From Caulobacter sp. (GTDB lineage: Bacteria; Pseudomonadota; Alphaproteobacteria; Caulobacterales; Caulobacteraceae), in the NCBI GenBank assembly GCA_016125585.1, contig WGLL01000012.1, positions 62,001-126,000 on the forward strand: DNA of 64,000 nucleotides, written 5' to 3'. The notes below the pieces were generated by a model that saw only the letters and a list, made by a program, of their open reading frames with translations, did not search any database and had not been told where the DNA came from. The translations under genes were made by a program, and so were the position numbers. Shown here piece after piece: positions 17,720 to 25,892 of the stretch; position 1 is the first letter of the stretch, and every line of letters starts with the position of its first letter.

Positions 17720-19141
17720 ATGCCCGTTTCCGCCGACTATCGCCCCGACCCGCGCTTCATGACCCTGGGGCCGGAGTTTGCCGATCCGGTGCGGCCGGCT
17801 GACTTCCCGCAGACCCGCCTGCGCTGGCGCAATGATCGCGCCGCCGCGACGATCGGGCTGGAGACCCTCACGCCGGACGAATGGCTCGCCCAGTTCGCGC
17901 GTTTCGAGCCCTTGCCGGACAATCAGCCCGGTCCGCTGGCCATGCGCTATCACGGCCATCAGTTCCGCAGCTACAATCCCGATCTTGGCGACGGCCGCGG
18001 CTTTCTGTTCGCCCAGCTGCGCGAGGCCGGGACCGATCGCCTGCTCGATCTGGCCACCAAGGGTTCCGGCCAGACGCCCTGGTCGCGCCGCGGCGACGGG
18101 CGGCTGACCCTCAAGGGCGGGGTGCGCGAGGTGCTGGCCGCCGCCATGCTGGAAGCCCTCGGGGTCCCGACCAGCCGCGCCTTCTCCCTGGTCGAGACAG
18201 GCGAGGACCTGCAGCGCAATGACGAACCCAGTCCGACCCGCTCGGCGGTCCTGACCCGGCTGTCGCACAGCCACATCCGCTTCGGGACCTTCCAGCGCCA
18301 GGCCTATCTGGAGCGCGGCGACAACATCGGCCGCCTCGTCGATCACGTGGTCGACGGCTACTTCCCGCATCTGGCCGATGCGCCGGACCGCCCGGTCGCC
18401 ATGCTGGGCGAGGTGGTGGCCCGCACCGCCCGACTGGCGGCCCGCTGGATGGCCGCCGGCTTCGTCCACGGGGTGCTCAACACCGACAACATGGTCGTCA
18501 CCGGCGAGAGCTTCGACTACGGCCCCTGGCGGTTCCTGCCGCGCAACGATCCCAATTTCACGGCCGCCTATTTCGACGAGACCGGCCTCTACAGTTTCGG
18601 CCGTCAGCCGGAGGCGGCCTTCTGGAACCTGCAGCAGCTGGCCGGCTGCCTGACCCTGGTCGCCGCCTCCGACGATCTGGTGGCGGCGCTCTACGGCTTT
18701 GCGCCGGCCTATCGCGAGGCGTTGCAGGCGGCCATGCTGGCCCGGCTGGGCCTCGCGCCCCGCGGAGACGTGGCCGACCTCGACTTGGTCAACGCCGCCT
18801 TCCGCGCCCTGGCCGAGGGCGGCGAGCCCCTGCGCTGGGAGCCCTTCTTCTTCGACTGGTTCGGCGGCGAGGCCTCCGAGCGGCGGGCCCTGGAGGGGCC
18901 GCGGGCGGCGCTCTACGAGGGCGAGGCCTTCCGCGCCTTCCGCGGTCATCTCGCCGGGTTCGAAATGGACCGGTCGGAGCGGCTGGACCATCCGATGTTC
19001 AGCCGTCCCGAGCCCGAGGAACTGCTGATCGAGACGGTCGAGGCCCTGTGGGCGCCGATCGCCGACACCGACGACTGGACGCCGCTGAACGCCAAACTGG
19101 CGGCCCTCGAGGCGGCGCGCCAGGGGTGGTCCCTGGCCTGA
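17720..19141 (+). CDS. selO: Protein adenylyltransferase SelO (YdiU family)
   Basis: A 473-residue pseudokinase that transfers AMP from ATP to protein Ser/Thr/Tyr residues in redox stress. Seen: YHGHQF near residue 75, LATKGSGQTPWSRRGDGRLTLKGGVREVL (the nucleotide-binding segment with its Lys), LTRLSHSHIRFGTFQ, and the active-site GFVHGVLNTDNM with SFDYGPW. Length fits the bacterial family; there is no C-terminal Cys/Sec tail of the eukaryotic type. The start at 17720 follows GAGGGA by 6 bases; the same frame is open far upstream but overlaps the antiporter gene. It converges on a sensor kinase gene with six bases between stops. Confidence 0.94.
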   Translation: MPVSADYRPDPRFMTLGPEFADPVRPADFPQTRLRWRNDRAAATIGLETLTPDEWLAQFARFEPLPDNQPGPLAMRYHGHQFRSYNPDLGDGRGFLFAQLREAGTDRLLDLATKGSGQTPWSRRGDGRLTLKGGVREVLAAAMLEALGVPTSRAFSLVETGEDLQRNDEPSPTRSAVLTRLSHSHIRFGTFQRQAYLERGDNIGRLVDHVVDGYFPHLADAPDRPVAMLGEVVARTARLAARWMAAGFVHGVLNTDNMVVTGESFDYGPWRFLPRNDPNFTAAYFDETGLYSFGRQPEAAFWNLQQLAGCLTLVAASDDLVAALYGFAPAYREALQAAMLARLGLAPRGDVADLDLVNAAFRALAEGGEPLRWEPFFFDWFGGEASERRALEGPRAALYEGEAFRAFRGHLAGFEMDRSERLDHPMFSRPEPEELLIETVEALWAPIADTDDWTPLNAKLAALEAARQGWSLA

Positions 19142-19147
19142 CCGCCG

Positions 19148-20674
19148 TTACTCGGCGGCTCTGGCGCTGGCCGGCGACCGCCGGGCCCCCGGCTTGGGCT
19201 TGGGCTTGGGTTTCGCCCTGGCGGCGACCTCGAGTGGGGCCGGCAGCCTGAGCTCGAACACCGTGCCCTCGGGACCGGTGCCGGCCAGGGCCAGGTCGCC
19301 GCCATGGTTCTGGGCCAGCTCCCGCGAAATTGCCAGGCCGAGGCCGGTGCCGCCATGGCGGGCCGAGCCGGCGAAGGGCTGGAACAGGTTGGCCAGGGCG
19401 CGGGGCGGCAGGCCGGGACCGTTGTCGGCGATCCGCAACACCGTCGCCTCGGGCTCGCGGGTCATGGTGACGGTGATCCGGCCCGGCGCCGCCCGGTCCG
19501 CGCCGGTCATGGCCTGCCGGGCGTTGCGCATCAGGTTCATCAGAACCCGGTGCAGCTGGTCGGGATCGGCCAGCAGGGCGGCGTCCTCGGGAGCGTCGAT
19601 CACCAGCTCCACGCCGCCCTTCTCCAGCGCCGCGTCCTCGGCCGCCGCCTCCAGAGCCGTGCGCAGCGATACGGTCTTCAGGTCCGGGGCCGCCTCCGAG
19701 GTCCGGCCATAGGCCAGCACATTGGTCGCCAGGGTCACCGCCCGGTCCAGGGCCCGTTCCAGGCGCGGCAGGGCCTGGGCGACCTTCGGATCGCCGATCG
19801 CCGCCAGCCGGTCCGAGGCGATCTGGGCGCTGGTCAGCATGTTGCGCAGGTCGTGATTGATCTTGGCCACGGCCTGGCCCAGGGCGGCCAGCCGGGCGCG
19901 ACTGGCCAGGGCCGCGCGCAGTTCGGCCTGCATCCGGTCCAGCTCCGCCTCGGCCCGCCCGATCTCGTCGCGCCGGCCCGACGGCTGGACTCGTGCGCCC
20001 GGGTCCTCGGGATCGGCGCGGAAGCGTTCGATGGCCCCGGTGATCCGCTGCATCGGCCGCACCAGAAAGGCGTTCAGCGACAGATAGACCAGGCCTCCGA
20101 CCAGAATGGCCGCGAACACCGTGACCCCGATCAGCCGCCACAGATAGCCGATCAGTTCGGTGCGCAGGGTGTCATCGGGAACGACGATGTCGATGAATTC
20201 GCTGTCCTTGATCAGGCGCGGCTCGGAGACCACCCGCACCATCCGGTCCTTGCCGCCGAACAGGGTCTGGAACGGCGCGGCGATCCAGGAGCCGGGGTTC
20301 TGTTCGCGCAGGTCGACGAGATAGGGGTTCTTCAGGCTGCTCGGCGCGGCCAGCACCAGCCGGCGCATGCCCTCGGTCTGGATCGCCACCGACACCACGC
20401 CGGCGCCCTCGAGCAACTGGCTGGACAGCTGGCGCGTGACCTTGCCGTCGGGGGCGACCTCGGTGGCCAGGCTGGCCAGTTCGGCCGAGCGCACCCGGTC
20501 CAGCAGCCATTGCTCCTCGAAGGTGGCCAGGGCCAGCGGCAGCACGAACAGGGCGGCGATGGAGACGAACAGGGTGGTGAGGAGCAGCAGGCGCGCGGAC
20601 AGGCCGCCGGGCCATATCCATCGGCGGGTCGGATGCGCGGGCGGTTGTTCCACAGGCGGGGCGGCCTCAGCCAT
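19148..20674 (-). CDS. Membrane sensor histidine kinase
   Basis: A 508-residue two-component sensor. TM1 is about residues 27-50, a periplasmic domain of about 125 residues follows, TM2 is about 179-201, then HAMP (LVRPMQRITGAI), the H-box KINHDLRNML with H274, an N-box (LMNLMRNARQAM), G1 DNGPGLPP and G2 GTGLGLAIS. The C-terminal tail has a KPKPKPKP run encoded by a short CTTGGG tandem repeat. No response regulator is adjacent. It starts 15 bases after the stop of the flavin oxidoreductase gene on the same strand, so it may belong to the four-gene run DUF547-VTT-oxidoreductase-kinase. The signal is unknown. Confidence 0.92.
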   Translation of the reverse strand: MAEAAPPVEQPPAHPTRRWIWPGGLSARLLLLTTLFVSIAALFVLPLALATFEEQWLLDRVRSAELASLATEVAPDGKVTRQLSSQLLEGAGVVSVAIQTEGMRRLVLAAPSSLKNPYLVDLREQNPGSWIAAPFQTLFGGKDRMVRVVSEPRLIKDSEFIDIVVPDDTLRTELIGYLWRLIGVTVFAAILVGGLVYLSLNAFLVRPMQRITGAIERFRADPEDPGARVQPSGRRDEIGRAEAELDRMQAELRAALASRARLAALGQAVAKINHDLRNMLTSAQIASDRLAAIGDPKVAQALPRLERALDRAVTLATNVLAYGRTSEAAPDLKTVSLRTALEAAAEDAALEKGGVELVIDAPEDAALLADPDQLHRVLMNLMRNARQAMTGADRAAPGRITVTMTREPEATVLRIADNGPGLPPRALANLFQPFAGSARHGGTGLGLAISRELAQNHGGDLALAGTGPEGTVFELRLPAPLEVAARAKPKPKPKPGARRSPASARAAE

Positions 20675-20689
20675 GACGCCCGGTGTAAG

Positions 20690-22102
20690 TCAGGCCAGCC
20701 GCTTGAGCAATGAAACCAGCATTCGTGTGCGGGGAGAAAACAGCAGGGGTGTGAAATATTGCCCGGCCAGACGCTTGGAGATCTCCGCCCGCGTCGGATA
20801 GGCGACCACGCCGGAGGCCAGGGCGCTCAGCTTGATCCCGGCGTCCATGGCCAGAACCAGCGGCTCGATCAGGTCCCCGGCATGGGCCCCGACGATCCCC
20901 GCCCCGAGGATGCGTCCCTTCGGGTCGAGCATCAGCTTGCCGAAGCCGGCCGTGTCGCCCTCGGCCTGGGCCCGGTCGTTGTCGTGGAAGGGGTGGGTGA
21001 GAACCTTGATCCCGTCGCCATGGACCTTGCGGGCCTCAGTCTCGGTCATGCCGACCGAGGCCAGCTCCGGCTGGGTGTAGGTGGCGTGGGGAATCAGCAG
21101 CTTTTCGACATTGATCGGCGCGGCGAACAGGGTCCGGCGCACGACCAGGGAGGCATGGGCGCCGGCGGCGTGGGTGAAGGCGGCACGACCCGAGATGTCG
21201 CCCACCGCATAGACCCGTTTGTTGCTGGTGCGCAGTTGGCGGTCGGTGACCACACCCTGGCGATTGGCCTCGATGCCGGCGGCCTCGAGATTGAGCCCCT
21301 CGAGGTTCGGCTTGCGGCCCGCGGCCACCAGCAGGTGCGTGCCCTCGATCTGCTCGCCCCCGGCCAGCCGCGCCGCCACGCCTCCGGCGGTCGTCTCGAC
21401 AGCCTCCACCTGGGCGCCTTCGCGCACATCTACGCCTTCGCCGCGCACCGCCGCCAGCACCACGGCGGCCAGGTCGGGATCGTCCTTCGACAGGGCCTTG
21501 CCGCCCTCCAGCACCGTCACCGCCGAGCCCAGCCGGCGAAAGGCCTGGCCCAGCTCCATGCCGATCGGCCCGCCGCCGATGATGATCAGATGGCCGGGCA
21601 GGGTCTTGAGGCCGAAGATGGTCTCGTTGGTCAGGTAGGGCGCATCGGACAGCCCCGGGATCGGCGGCGCGGCGGCGCGGGAGCCGGCGGCGAGGATGAT
21701 CTTGCGGGCCCGGACCGAGACGCTGTCGCTGGCCACCGTGCGGTCGTCGGTGAACCGCGCGCTCTCGCGAACCACAGTCACCCCCAGCCCCTCGAAACGC
21801 TCCTGGCTGTCGATCGGGGCGATGGTCTCGATCGTGCGGTGGAGGTGGGCCATGACCTCGGCGAAGTCGACCGTCGGCTCGGCATGAACGCCCAGCCGTC
21901 CGGCGTGACGCGCCTCATGCGCCGCCTTCGCCGCCGAGATCAGCGCCTTGGAGGGCACGCAGCCGGTGTTCAAACAGTCGCCGCCCATCTCGCCGCGTTC
22001 GAACAGCACCACCTTCAGGCCCAGCTGCGCCGCGCCGGCCGCGACCGACAGACCGCCCGAGCCGGCGCCGATGACAGCCAGATCCGCCTTGATCGTCTTC
22101 AT
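20690..22102 (-). CDS. FAD-dependent pyridine nucleotide-disulfide oxidoreductase (mercuric reductase/Lpd-like)
   Basis: A 470-residue flavoenzyme with the FAD motif GAGSGGLSVAAGAAQLG, the redox disulfide in GGDCLNTGCVPSK (C43/C48), an NAD(P) motif IIIGGGPIGMELGQA and the second FAD motif VYAVGDISG. The C-terminal interface lacks the His-Glu pair of classical lipoamide dehydrogenases and has AYPTRAEISKR instead, as in the branch often annotated as mercuric reductase although it lacks the metal-binding N-terminal domain and terminal cysteines. Its ATG overlaps the stop of the VTT membrane protein gene (ATGA). VTT domain and this oxidoreductase are linked or even fused in many bacteria, so they probably act together in an electron-transfer or detoxification step at the membrane. 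Confidence 0.9.
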   Translation of the reverse strand: MKTIKADLAVIGAGSGGLSVAAGAAQLGLKVVLFERGEMGGDCLNTGCVPSKALISAAKAAHEARHAGRLGVHAEPTVDFAEVMAHLHRTIETIAPIDSQERFEGLGVTVVRESARFTDDRTVASDSVSVRARKIILAAGSRAAAPPIPGLSDAPYLTNETIFGLKTLPGHLIIIGGGPIGMELGQAFRRLGSAVTVLEGGKALSKDDPDLAAVVLAAVRGEGVDVREGAQVEAVETTAGGVAARLAGGEQIEGTHLLVAAGRKPNLEGLNLEAAGIEANRQGVVTDRQLRTSNKRVYAVGDISGRAAFTHAAGAHASLVVRRTLFAAPINVEKLLIPHATYTQPELASVGMTETEARKVHGDGIKVLTHPFHDNDRAQAEGDTAGFGKLMLDPKGRILGAGIVGAHAGDLIEPLVLAMDAGIKLSALASGVVAYPTRAEISKRLAGQYFTPLLFSPRTRMLVSLLKRLA

Positions 22103-22809
22103 GCCGTGGTCGCCTTCTTCCCGCGCACCCGTCGCACGATGATGGGCAGCAGCGACAGCAGGGCCAGGCCGATAAGGGGCAGCAGGATCTGCGGCTGGAA
22201 GATGATCGACAGATTTGGTTCCTGTCCCGCCGCGAAGGCGTGGTTCAGACCGGCGCCCAGGCTGGAATAGACCAGCGACCCCGGCGCCATGCCGATCAGC
22301 GAGGCCAGGATGAAGGTCGTCAGAGGAATGCGCACCAGGCCGGCGGCGATATTGACCACGAAGAAGGGCGCCGCCGGCACCAGCCGCAGCACCAGCAGAT
22401 AGGAGAAGGCGTCCCTCGCGATGCCCTCCTCCAGCCGGGCCAGGCCCGACCCCGCCCGCTTGGCCAGCACCCCGCCAAAGGCGGTGCGGCAGACCAGGAA
22501 GACGATGCTGGCCCCGAGGGTGGCCGAGACCAGCGAGGCGGCGCCGCCCAGCCAGGGGCCGAACAGCAGCCCGCCCGCCAGGGTCAGGAACAGGGCCCCG
22601 GGCAGCGACAGGGCCGCCACCGCCACATAGACCGCCATGAACACCGCCAGGGCCAGCCAGCGATTGGCGATGACGAAGGCGTTGAGGGTCTCCCGGTTGG
22701 CCCGCAGCTCATCCAGCGACAGGTGATTGGTCACCCCGCTGGCGAAGGCCAGCACCACCAGGGCGGCCAGGACCAGCAGCGGCCCAAACCGTTTGAGGAA
22801 GTTGATCAT
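22099..22809 (-). CDS. TVP38/TMEM64 family (VTT/DedA-like) membrane protein
   Basis: A 236-residue inner-membrane protein with a VTT domain: LSLPGALFLTLAGGLLFGPWLGG, the re-entrant region, and RLVPAAPFFVVNIAAGLVRIP. Family members are linked to lipid scrambling and membrane homeostasis. The gene starts three bases after the DUF547 stop and overlaps the oxidoreductase start by four bases, so the three are a tight transcription unit. Confidence 0.92.
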   Translation of the reverse strand: MINFLKRFGPLLVLAALVVLAFASGVTNHLSLDELRANRETLNAFVIANRWLALAVFMAVYVAVAALSLPGALFLTLAGGLLFGPWLGGAASLVSATLGASIVFLVCRTAFGGVLAKRAGSGLARLEEGIARDAFSYLLVLRLVPAAPFFVVNIAAGLVRIPLTTFILASLIGMAPGSLVYSSLGAGLNHAFAAGQEPNLSIIFQPQILLPLIGLALLSLLPIIVRRVRGKKATTA

Positions 22810-22812
22810 CGT

Positions 22813-23655
22813 CTATCCGCCCGTCCCGTTGAGCGACCAGTCATAGTCGTGTCCGGCGATCGCCGATACGCTGGCCAGCTTCTGTTTCAGCGTCTCGCCG
22901 GCATAGCGCTTCAGATGGCCGATCACCCCGGCGTCATTCCCACCGAAGTCGGCCTTGAACCAGACGTAGATGGAGGAAACCGTCAGCTTGCCGCCGACCA
23001 CCTTCGCGCCCCTGGGATGATTGACATAGGCGCGGGCGGCGTCGTTCAGCGCCGCGTCCAGGCCGGCCCTCTCCCAGGCCTCCCGCCTCAGGTTGGGACA
23101 GCTGATCGAGGCGCAGTTGAGGGCGTAATGCACCCGGGGCTCGGAAAACCCGGCCCGCAGGATGCCATGCTCGATCGTGTCCAGCGACAGGCTCATCCCC
23201 GCGACGGTCAGGGTCGGGGTCTTCCACGGACCGATGGCCAGAAGGTTGGGCTTGATGTCGCGGATGGATTTGACCGGCCAGGCCTCCAGCACGATGCGGA
23301 TGGTCTCGGCGTTGTAGAGATTGGCCCAGTAGGCCAGCTGGTCATCGCGGGTCAGGCCGCGCGGGTCGGTCTTCTGCAGCAGGCCCAGATAGGCCGCCAG
23401 CGACCCGCGATCCTCGGCCGAGGCCTTCCAGGCCCGATAGTTGACCCGGTCGATCCCGTCGCTGCCATGGCTGACATAGCGGGCCAGCAGCCGGCTCCAG
23501 GGGGCGTGGCTCATATGGCCGCCGCCCGGCCGGACGGGCAGGAACCGCCTTGCATTGGACGCGGCCGCCGCCTCCCCGCCCGCCGCCAGCGGCAGCGTCG
23601 CCGCCAGGCCGGTCACCATGTCTCGTCTTCGCAAGGGATCATCCTTCTGGCTCAT
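22813..23655 (-). CDS. DUF547 domain protein, probably Tat-exported
   Basis: A 280-residue protein. The N-terminus (RRRDMVTGLAATLPLAAGG) has a twin-arginine motif and hydrophobic stretch, suggesting export by Tat. The body has the DUF547 features LAYWANLYNAETI, DTIEHGILR, YALNCASISCPNLR and the final FKADFGG region. Some DUF547 proteins act with glutaredoxins or in stress; biochemical function is unknown. The ATG at 23655 was preferred over GTG at 23673 on position of the Tat motif; neither has a good ribosome site. It heads the run with the VTT protein and oxidoreductase, an arrangement that recurs in other bacteria and suggests periplasmic redox or membrane work. Confidence 0.85.
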   Translation of the reverse strand: MSQKDDPLRRRDMVTGLAATLPLAAGGEAAAASNARRFLPVRPGGGHMSHAPWSRLLARYVSHGSDGIDRVNYRAWKASAEDRGSLAAYLGLLQKTDPRGLTRDDQLAYWANLYNAETIRIVLEAWPVKSIRDIKPNLLAIGPWKTPTLTVAGMSLSLDTIEHGILRAGFSEPRVHYALNCASISCPNLRREAWERAGLDAALNDAARAYVNHPRGAKVVGGKLTVSSIYVWFKADFGGNDAGVIGHLKRYAGETLKQKLASVSAIAGHDYDWSLNGTGG

Positions 23656-23747
23656 GACATCAGGTTGTCCCACAAAGCATGGAACGCCAGTGCGCGCCGG
23701 TCACGAACCCTACGCACCGGGATGACGCCTGGATGATCGCCCCGTGA

Positions 23748-24788
23748 TCAGATCGCCCCGACGGCCTCGCCGACCGAGCGGAAACCGTCGGCCTTCAGCC
23801 GCGCCGCCAGGTCGCGCTTGATGCGGACCACCAGGCCGGGGCCGCCATAGACCATGGCCGAATAGAGCTGCACCGCCGCCGCCCCGGCGCGGATCTTGGC
23901 GTAGGCGTCGGCGCCCGAGGCGATCCCGCCGGCGCCGATCAGGACCAGTCCGCGATCATTGGCGGCGTGGAACCGGGCCAGCATCGCCGTCGAGGGGGCC
24001 ATCAGCGGCGCGCCGGACAGCCCGCCGGTCTCGGCGGCGCGGCGATCCTTCAGCCCGGCCGGGCGGGCGATGGTGGTGTTGGAGACGATGATCCCGTCCA
24101 GGCCGTGGGCGGCGCTGGTGGTCAGGATGGTCTCGATCTCGCCGTCCTCCAGATCGGGCGCGACCTTCAGGAACACCGGGTGATGACCCGCCAGCCCGCG
24201 CCGGGCCTCGCCCAGCCGCCCCAGCAGTTCCTCCAGCGCGGCCTTCGTCTGCAGCGCCCGCAGGCCCGGCGTGTTGGGCGAGGAGATGTTGACGGTGAAA
24301 TAGTCGGCCAGGCCCCACAGGCGGGTCAGGCCGGTGACATAGTCGCCGATGCGGTCGGCCGCGTCCTTGTTGGCCCCGATGTTGGCCCCGACCACGCCCC
24401 TGCGTTTGCGCGCTCTCAGCCGGCCCTCGAAGGCTTCCAGTCCGGCGTTGTTGAACCCCATGCGGTTGATCACCGCCTGGTCCGCGGTCAGGCGAAACAG
24501 CCGGGGCCGGGGGTTTCCGGCCTGGGGCAGGGGGGTGACGGTGCCGCATTCGACGAAGCCGAACCCGGCCTCCAGCATGGCGTCGGGAACCTGGGCGTTC
24601 TTGTCGAAGCCGGCGGCCAGACCGATGGGGCTGGGCAGCTCGAGCCCGGCCAGGGTGGTCTTCAGCACCGGATCGGGGCGCGACCGGTCGACCGGGCCAA
24701 GGCCCGCCTCCAGGCCGGCGATGGTCAGGCCATGGGCGTCTTCCGGGTCGAGCAGATGCATCGCCCGGGCGGCGATATCGTGGATCAT
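23748..24788 (-). CDS. pyrD: Dihydroorotate dehydrogenase (quinone), class 2
   Basis: A 346-residue FMN enzyme of pyrimidine synthesis that oxidises dihydroorotate to orotate with ubiquinone at the inner membrane. Landmarks: amphipathic N-terminus (residues 1-40), GLAAGFDKNA, GFVECGTVTPLPQ, NRMGFNNAG, catalytic Ser in VNISSPNTPGLR, KVAPDL, SNTT and the FMN phosphate site GAGGIASG. Length is usual for class 2. Preceded by a repeat-rich gap, so probably its own transcript. Confidence 0.97.
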   Translation of the reverse strand: MIHDIAARAMHLLDPEDAHGLTIAGLEAGLGPVDRSRPDPVLKTTLAGLELPSPIGLAAGFDKNAQVPDAMLEAGFGFVECGTVTPLPQAGNPRPRLFRLTADQAVINRMGFNNAGLEAFEGRLRARKRRGVVGANIGANKDAADRIGDYVTGLTRLWGLADYFTVNISSPNTPGLRALQTKAALEELLGRLGEARRGLAGHHPVFLKVAPDLEDGEIETILTTSAAHGLDGIIVSNTTIARPAGLKDRRAAETGGLSGAPLMAPSTAMLARFHAANDRGLVLIGAGGIASGADAYAKIRAGAAAVQLYSAMVYGGPGLVVRIKRDLAARLKADGFRSVGEAVGAI

Positions 24789-24830
24789 GGGCGAGTCACC
24801 CCTTCACCAACCGTCGCCCCTTTACCAACC

Positions 24831-24860
24831 GTCACCCCGGGACTTGTTCCGGGGGTCCAT
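24831..24860 (+). repeat. Palindromic repeat family C, left copy
   Basis: GTCACCCCGGGACTTGTTCC followed by GGGGGTCC, a hairpin of the CCCGGA/TCCGGG type. Its inverted partner is at 24924-24953. Just upstream, the block CCTTTACCAACCGTCACC is nearly repeated (24801-24837), a short direct duplication. Confidence 0.7.
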
Positions 24861-24923
24861 TGACGCGAGCGGCGGACGGTTGGGCGCCAACGGACGAGGG
24901 CCCCCTCAGCGGTCCGGGTGTAC

Positions 24924-24953
24924 GGATCCCCGGAACAAGTTCGGGGGTGACGG
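24924..24953 (-). repeat. Palindromic repeat family C, right copy, inverted
   Basis: GGATCCCCGGAACAAGTTCG followed by GGGGTGACGG, the reverse orientation of the copy at 24831. The pair encloses 63 bases between pyrD and the DUF952 gene; no gene is seen there. Confidence 0.7.
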
Positions 24954-24981
24954 GAGAGGGAGAGGAGAGGGAAGGCGCCCC

Positions 24982-25323
24982 TCACGCCAGCTGCCCCAGC
25001 TGGATGTGGCCGTCGTCACCCAGCGGGGCGGCTCGCGTCTTGACCGCCAGGGCCGGGTCCAGCGGCCCGTAGAGGTGGGGAAACAGATCGCCGCCGCGCG
25101 AGGGCTCCCAGCGCAGGCCGGGGCCCAGGTCCGCCGCCTCGAAGGCGACCAGCAGGATATCGTCCAGGCCCGCGAAATAGCGCCGGGCCGTTTCGACGGC
25201 CTGGGCGCCGGTCGAAAAATGGATGTAGCCGTCGTTGAGATCGACCGCCGCGCCGAGGAAGACCCCGGCCGCCCTGGCCGCGTCCCATTCCGCCCGCGAG
25301 ACCAGCTTGTAGATGCGGCTCAT
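24982..25323 (-). CDS. DUF952 domain protein
   Basis: A 113-residue protein of the DUF952 family: IYKLVSRAEWDAA at the start, DGYIHFSTGAQ and FPHLYGPLD. The fold is related to that of ADP-ribosyltransferase-like proteins, but no activity is established. Its ATG at 25323 overlaps the SixA stop (ATGA), so it is translated from the SixA transcript. Confidence 0.85.
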   Translation of the reverse strand: MSRIYKLVSRAEWDAARAAGVFLGAAVDLNDGYIHFSTGAQAVETARRYFAGLDDILLVAFEAADLGPGLRWEPSRGGDLFPHLYGPLDPALAVKTRAAPLGDDGHIQLGQLA

Positions 25324-25829
25324 TCCCCGGCCCCCCCGCCAAAGTCGCTGGCGTGGAACAGGCCCTCGCAGGCAGGCTTTCCGCTGTCGCTGAAACTGAA
25401 CACCGCCACGCTGGCGGTGTCGAACCGGGCCTCGATCCGCGCCGCCATCGCCGCGCACTCATCGCCCTCGCGGGCCAGGGCCAGGGCCAGATACTGCAGG
25501 CCCGGATTGTGGCCGATGACCATCACGGTGGCGGCATCCCGCCCCAGGTCCTCGGCCAGCGCCCAGATGGCGCCTTCCGAGGCGAGGTAGAGGTCGCGGC
25601 GGAACTCGACCCGGGCGTCGGGAAAGCTTGGCTGCGCCGCGGCCCAGGTTTCCCGCGTGCGGGCCGCGGCGCTGACCAGGGCCAGATCGGACGCAAGGCC
25701 GCGTCCGGCCAGCATCCGGGCCATCAGCGCCGCATCGTGACGGCCGCGCTCGTTCAGGCGCCGTTCGACGTCGCCGCCGGCCGCGCTGCGCTCGGCCTTG
25801 CCGTGCCGGAAGAGGATCAGGCGGTTCAT
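25320..25829 (-). CDS. SixA-like histidine phosphatase
   Basis: A 169-residue member of histidine phosphatase branch 1. RHG at residues 8-10 (H9 is the phosphorylated nucleophile) and GHNPGLQ form the active site, with R-x-x-E/T-x-x spacing (AARTRETW). SixA enzymes remove phosphate from phosphohistidine on phosphorelay or PTS proteins. It is translationally coupled to DUF952 and divergent from metX. The substrate protein is not identifiable here. Confidence 0.88.
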   Translation of the reverse strand: MNRLILFRHGKAERSAAGGDVERRLNERGRHDAALMARMLAGRGLASDLALVSAAARTRETWAAAQPSFPDARVEFRRDLYLASEGAIWALAEDLGRDAATVMVIGHNPGLQYLALALAREGDECAAMAARIEARFDTASVAVFSFSDSGKPACEGLFHASDFGGGAGE

Positions 25830-25857
25830 GCCGCTGTGTGTAGCGGGCTCTCACCCG

Positions 25858-25886
25858 TTGACAATCCCCGCCGCGCGCCGCTCTAG
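25858..25886 (+). promoter_or_regulatory. Possible metX promoter
   Basis: TTGACA at 25858-25863 and CTCTAG at 25881-25886 are 17 bases apart, 7 bases before the metX start. If used, the transcript would have almost no leader, as is common in Caulobacter. The -10 match is weak. Confidence 0.35.
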
Positions 25887-25892
25887 GACGGC

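Noticed and set aside
20690..22102. Mercury-resistance operon
   Set aside because: The oxidoreductase lacks the metal-binding N-terminal domain and C-terminal cysteines of MerA, and no merR, merT or merP is present.
25830..25892. SAM riboswitch upstream of metX
   Set aside because: Only 63 bases separate metX from the divergent SixA gene and no SAM-II-like fold could be drawn.
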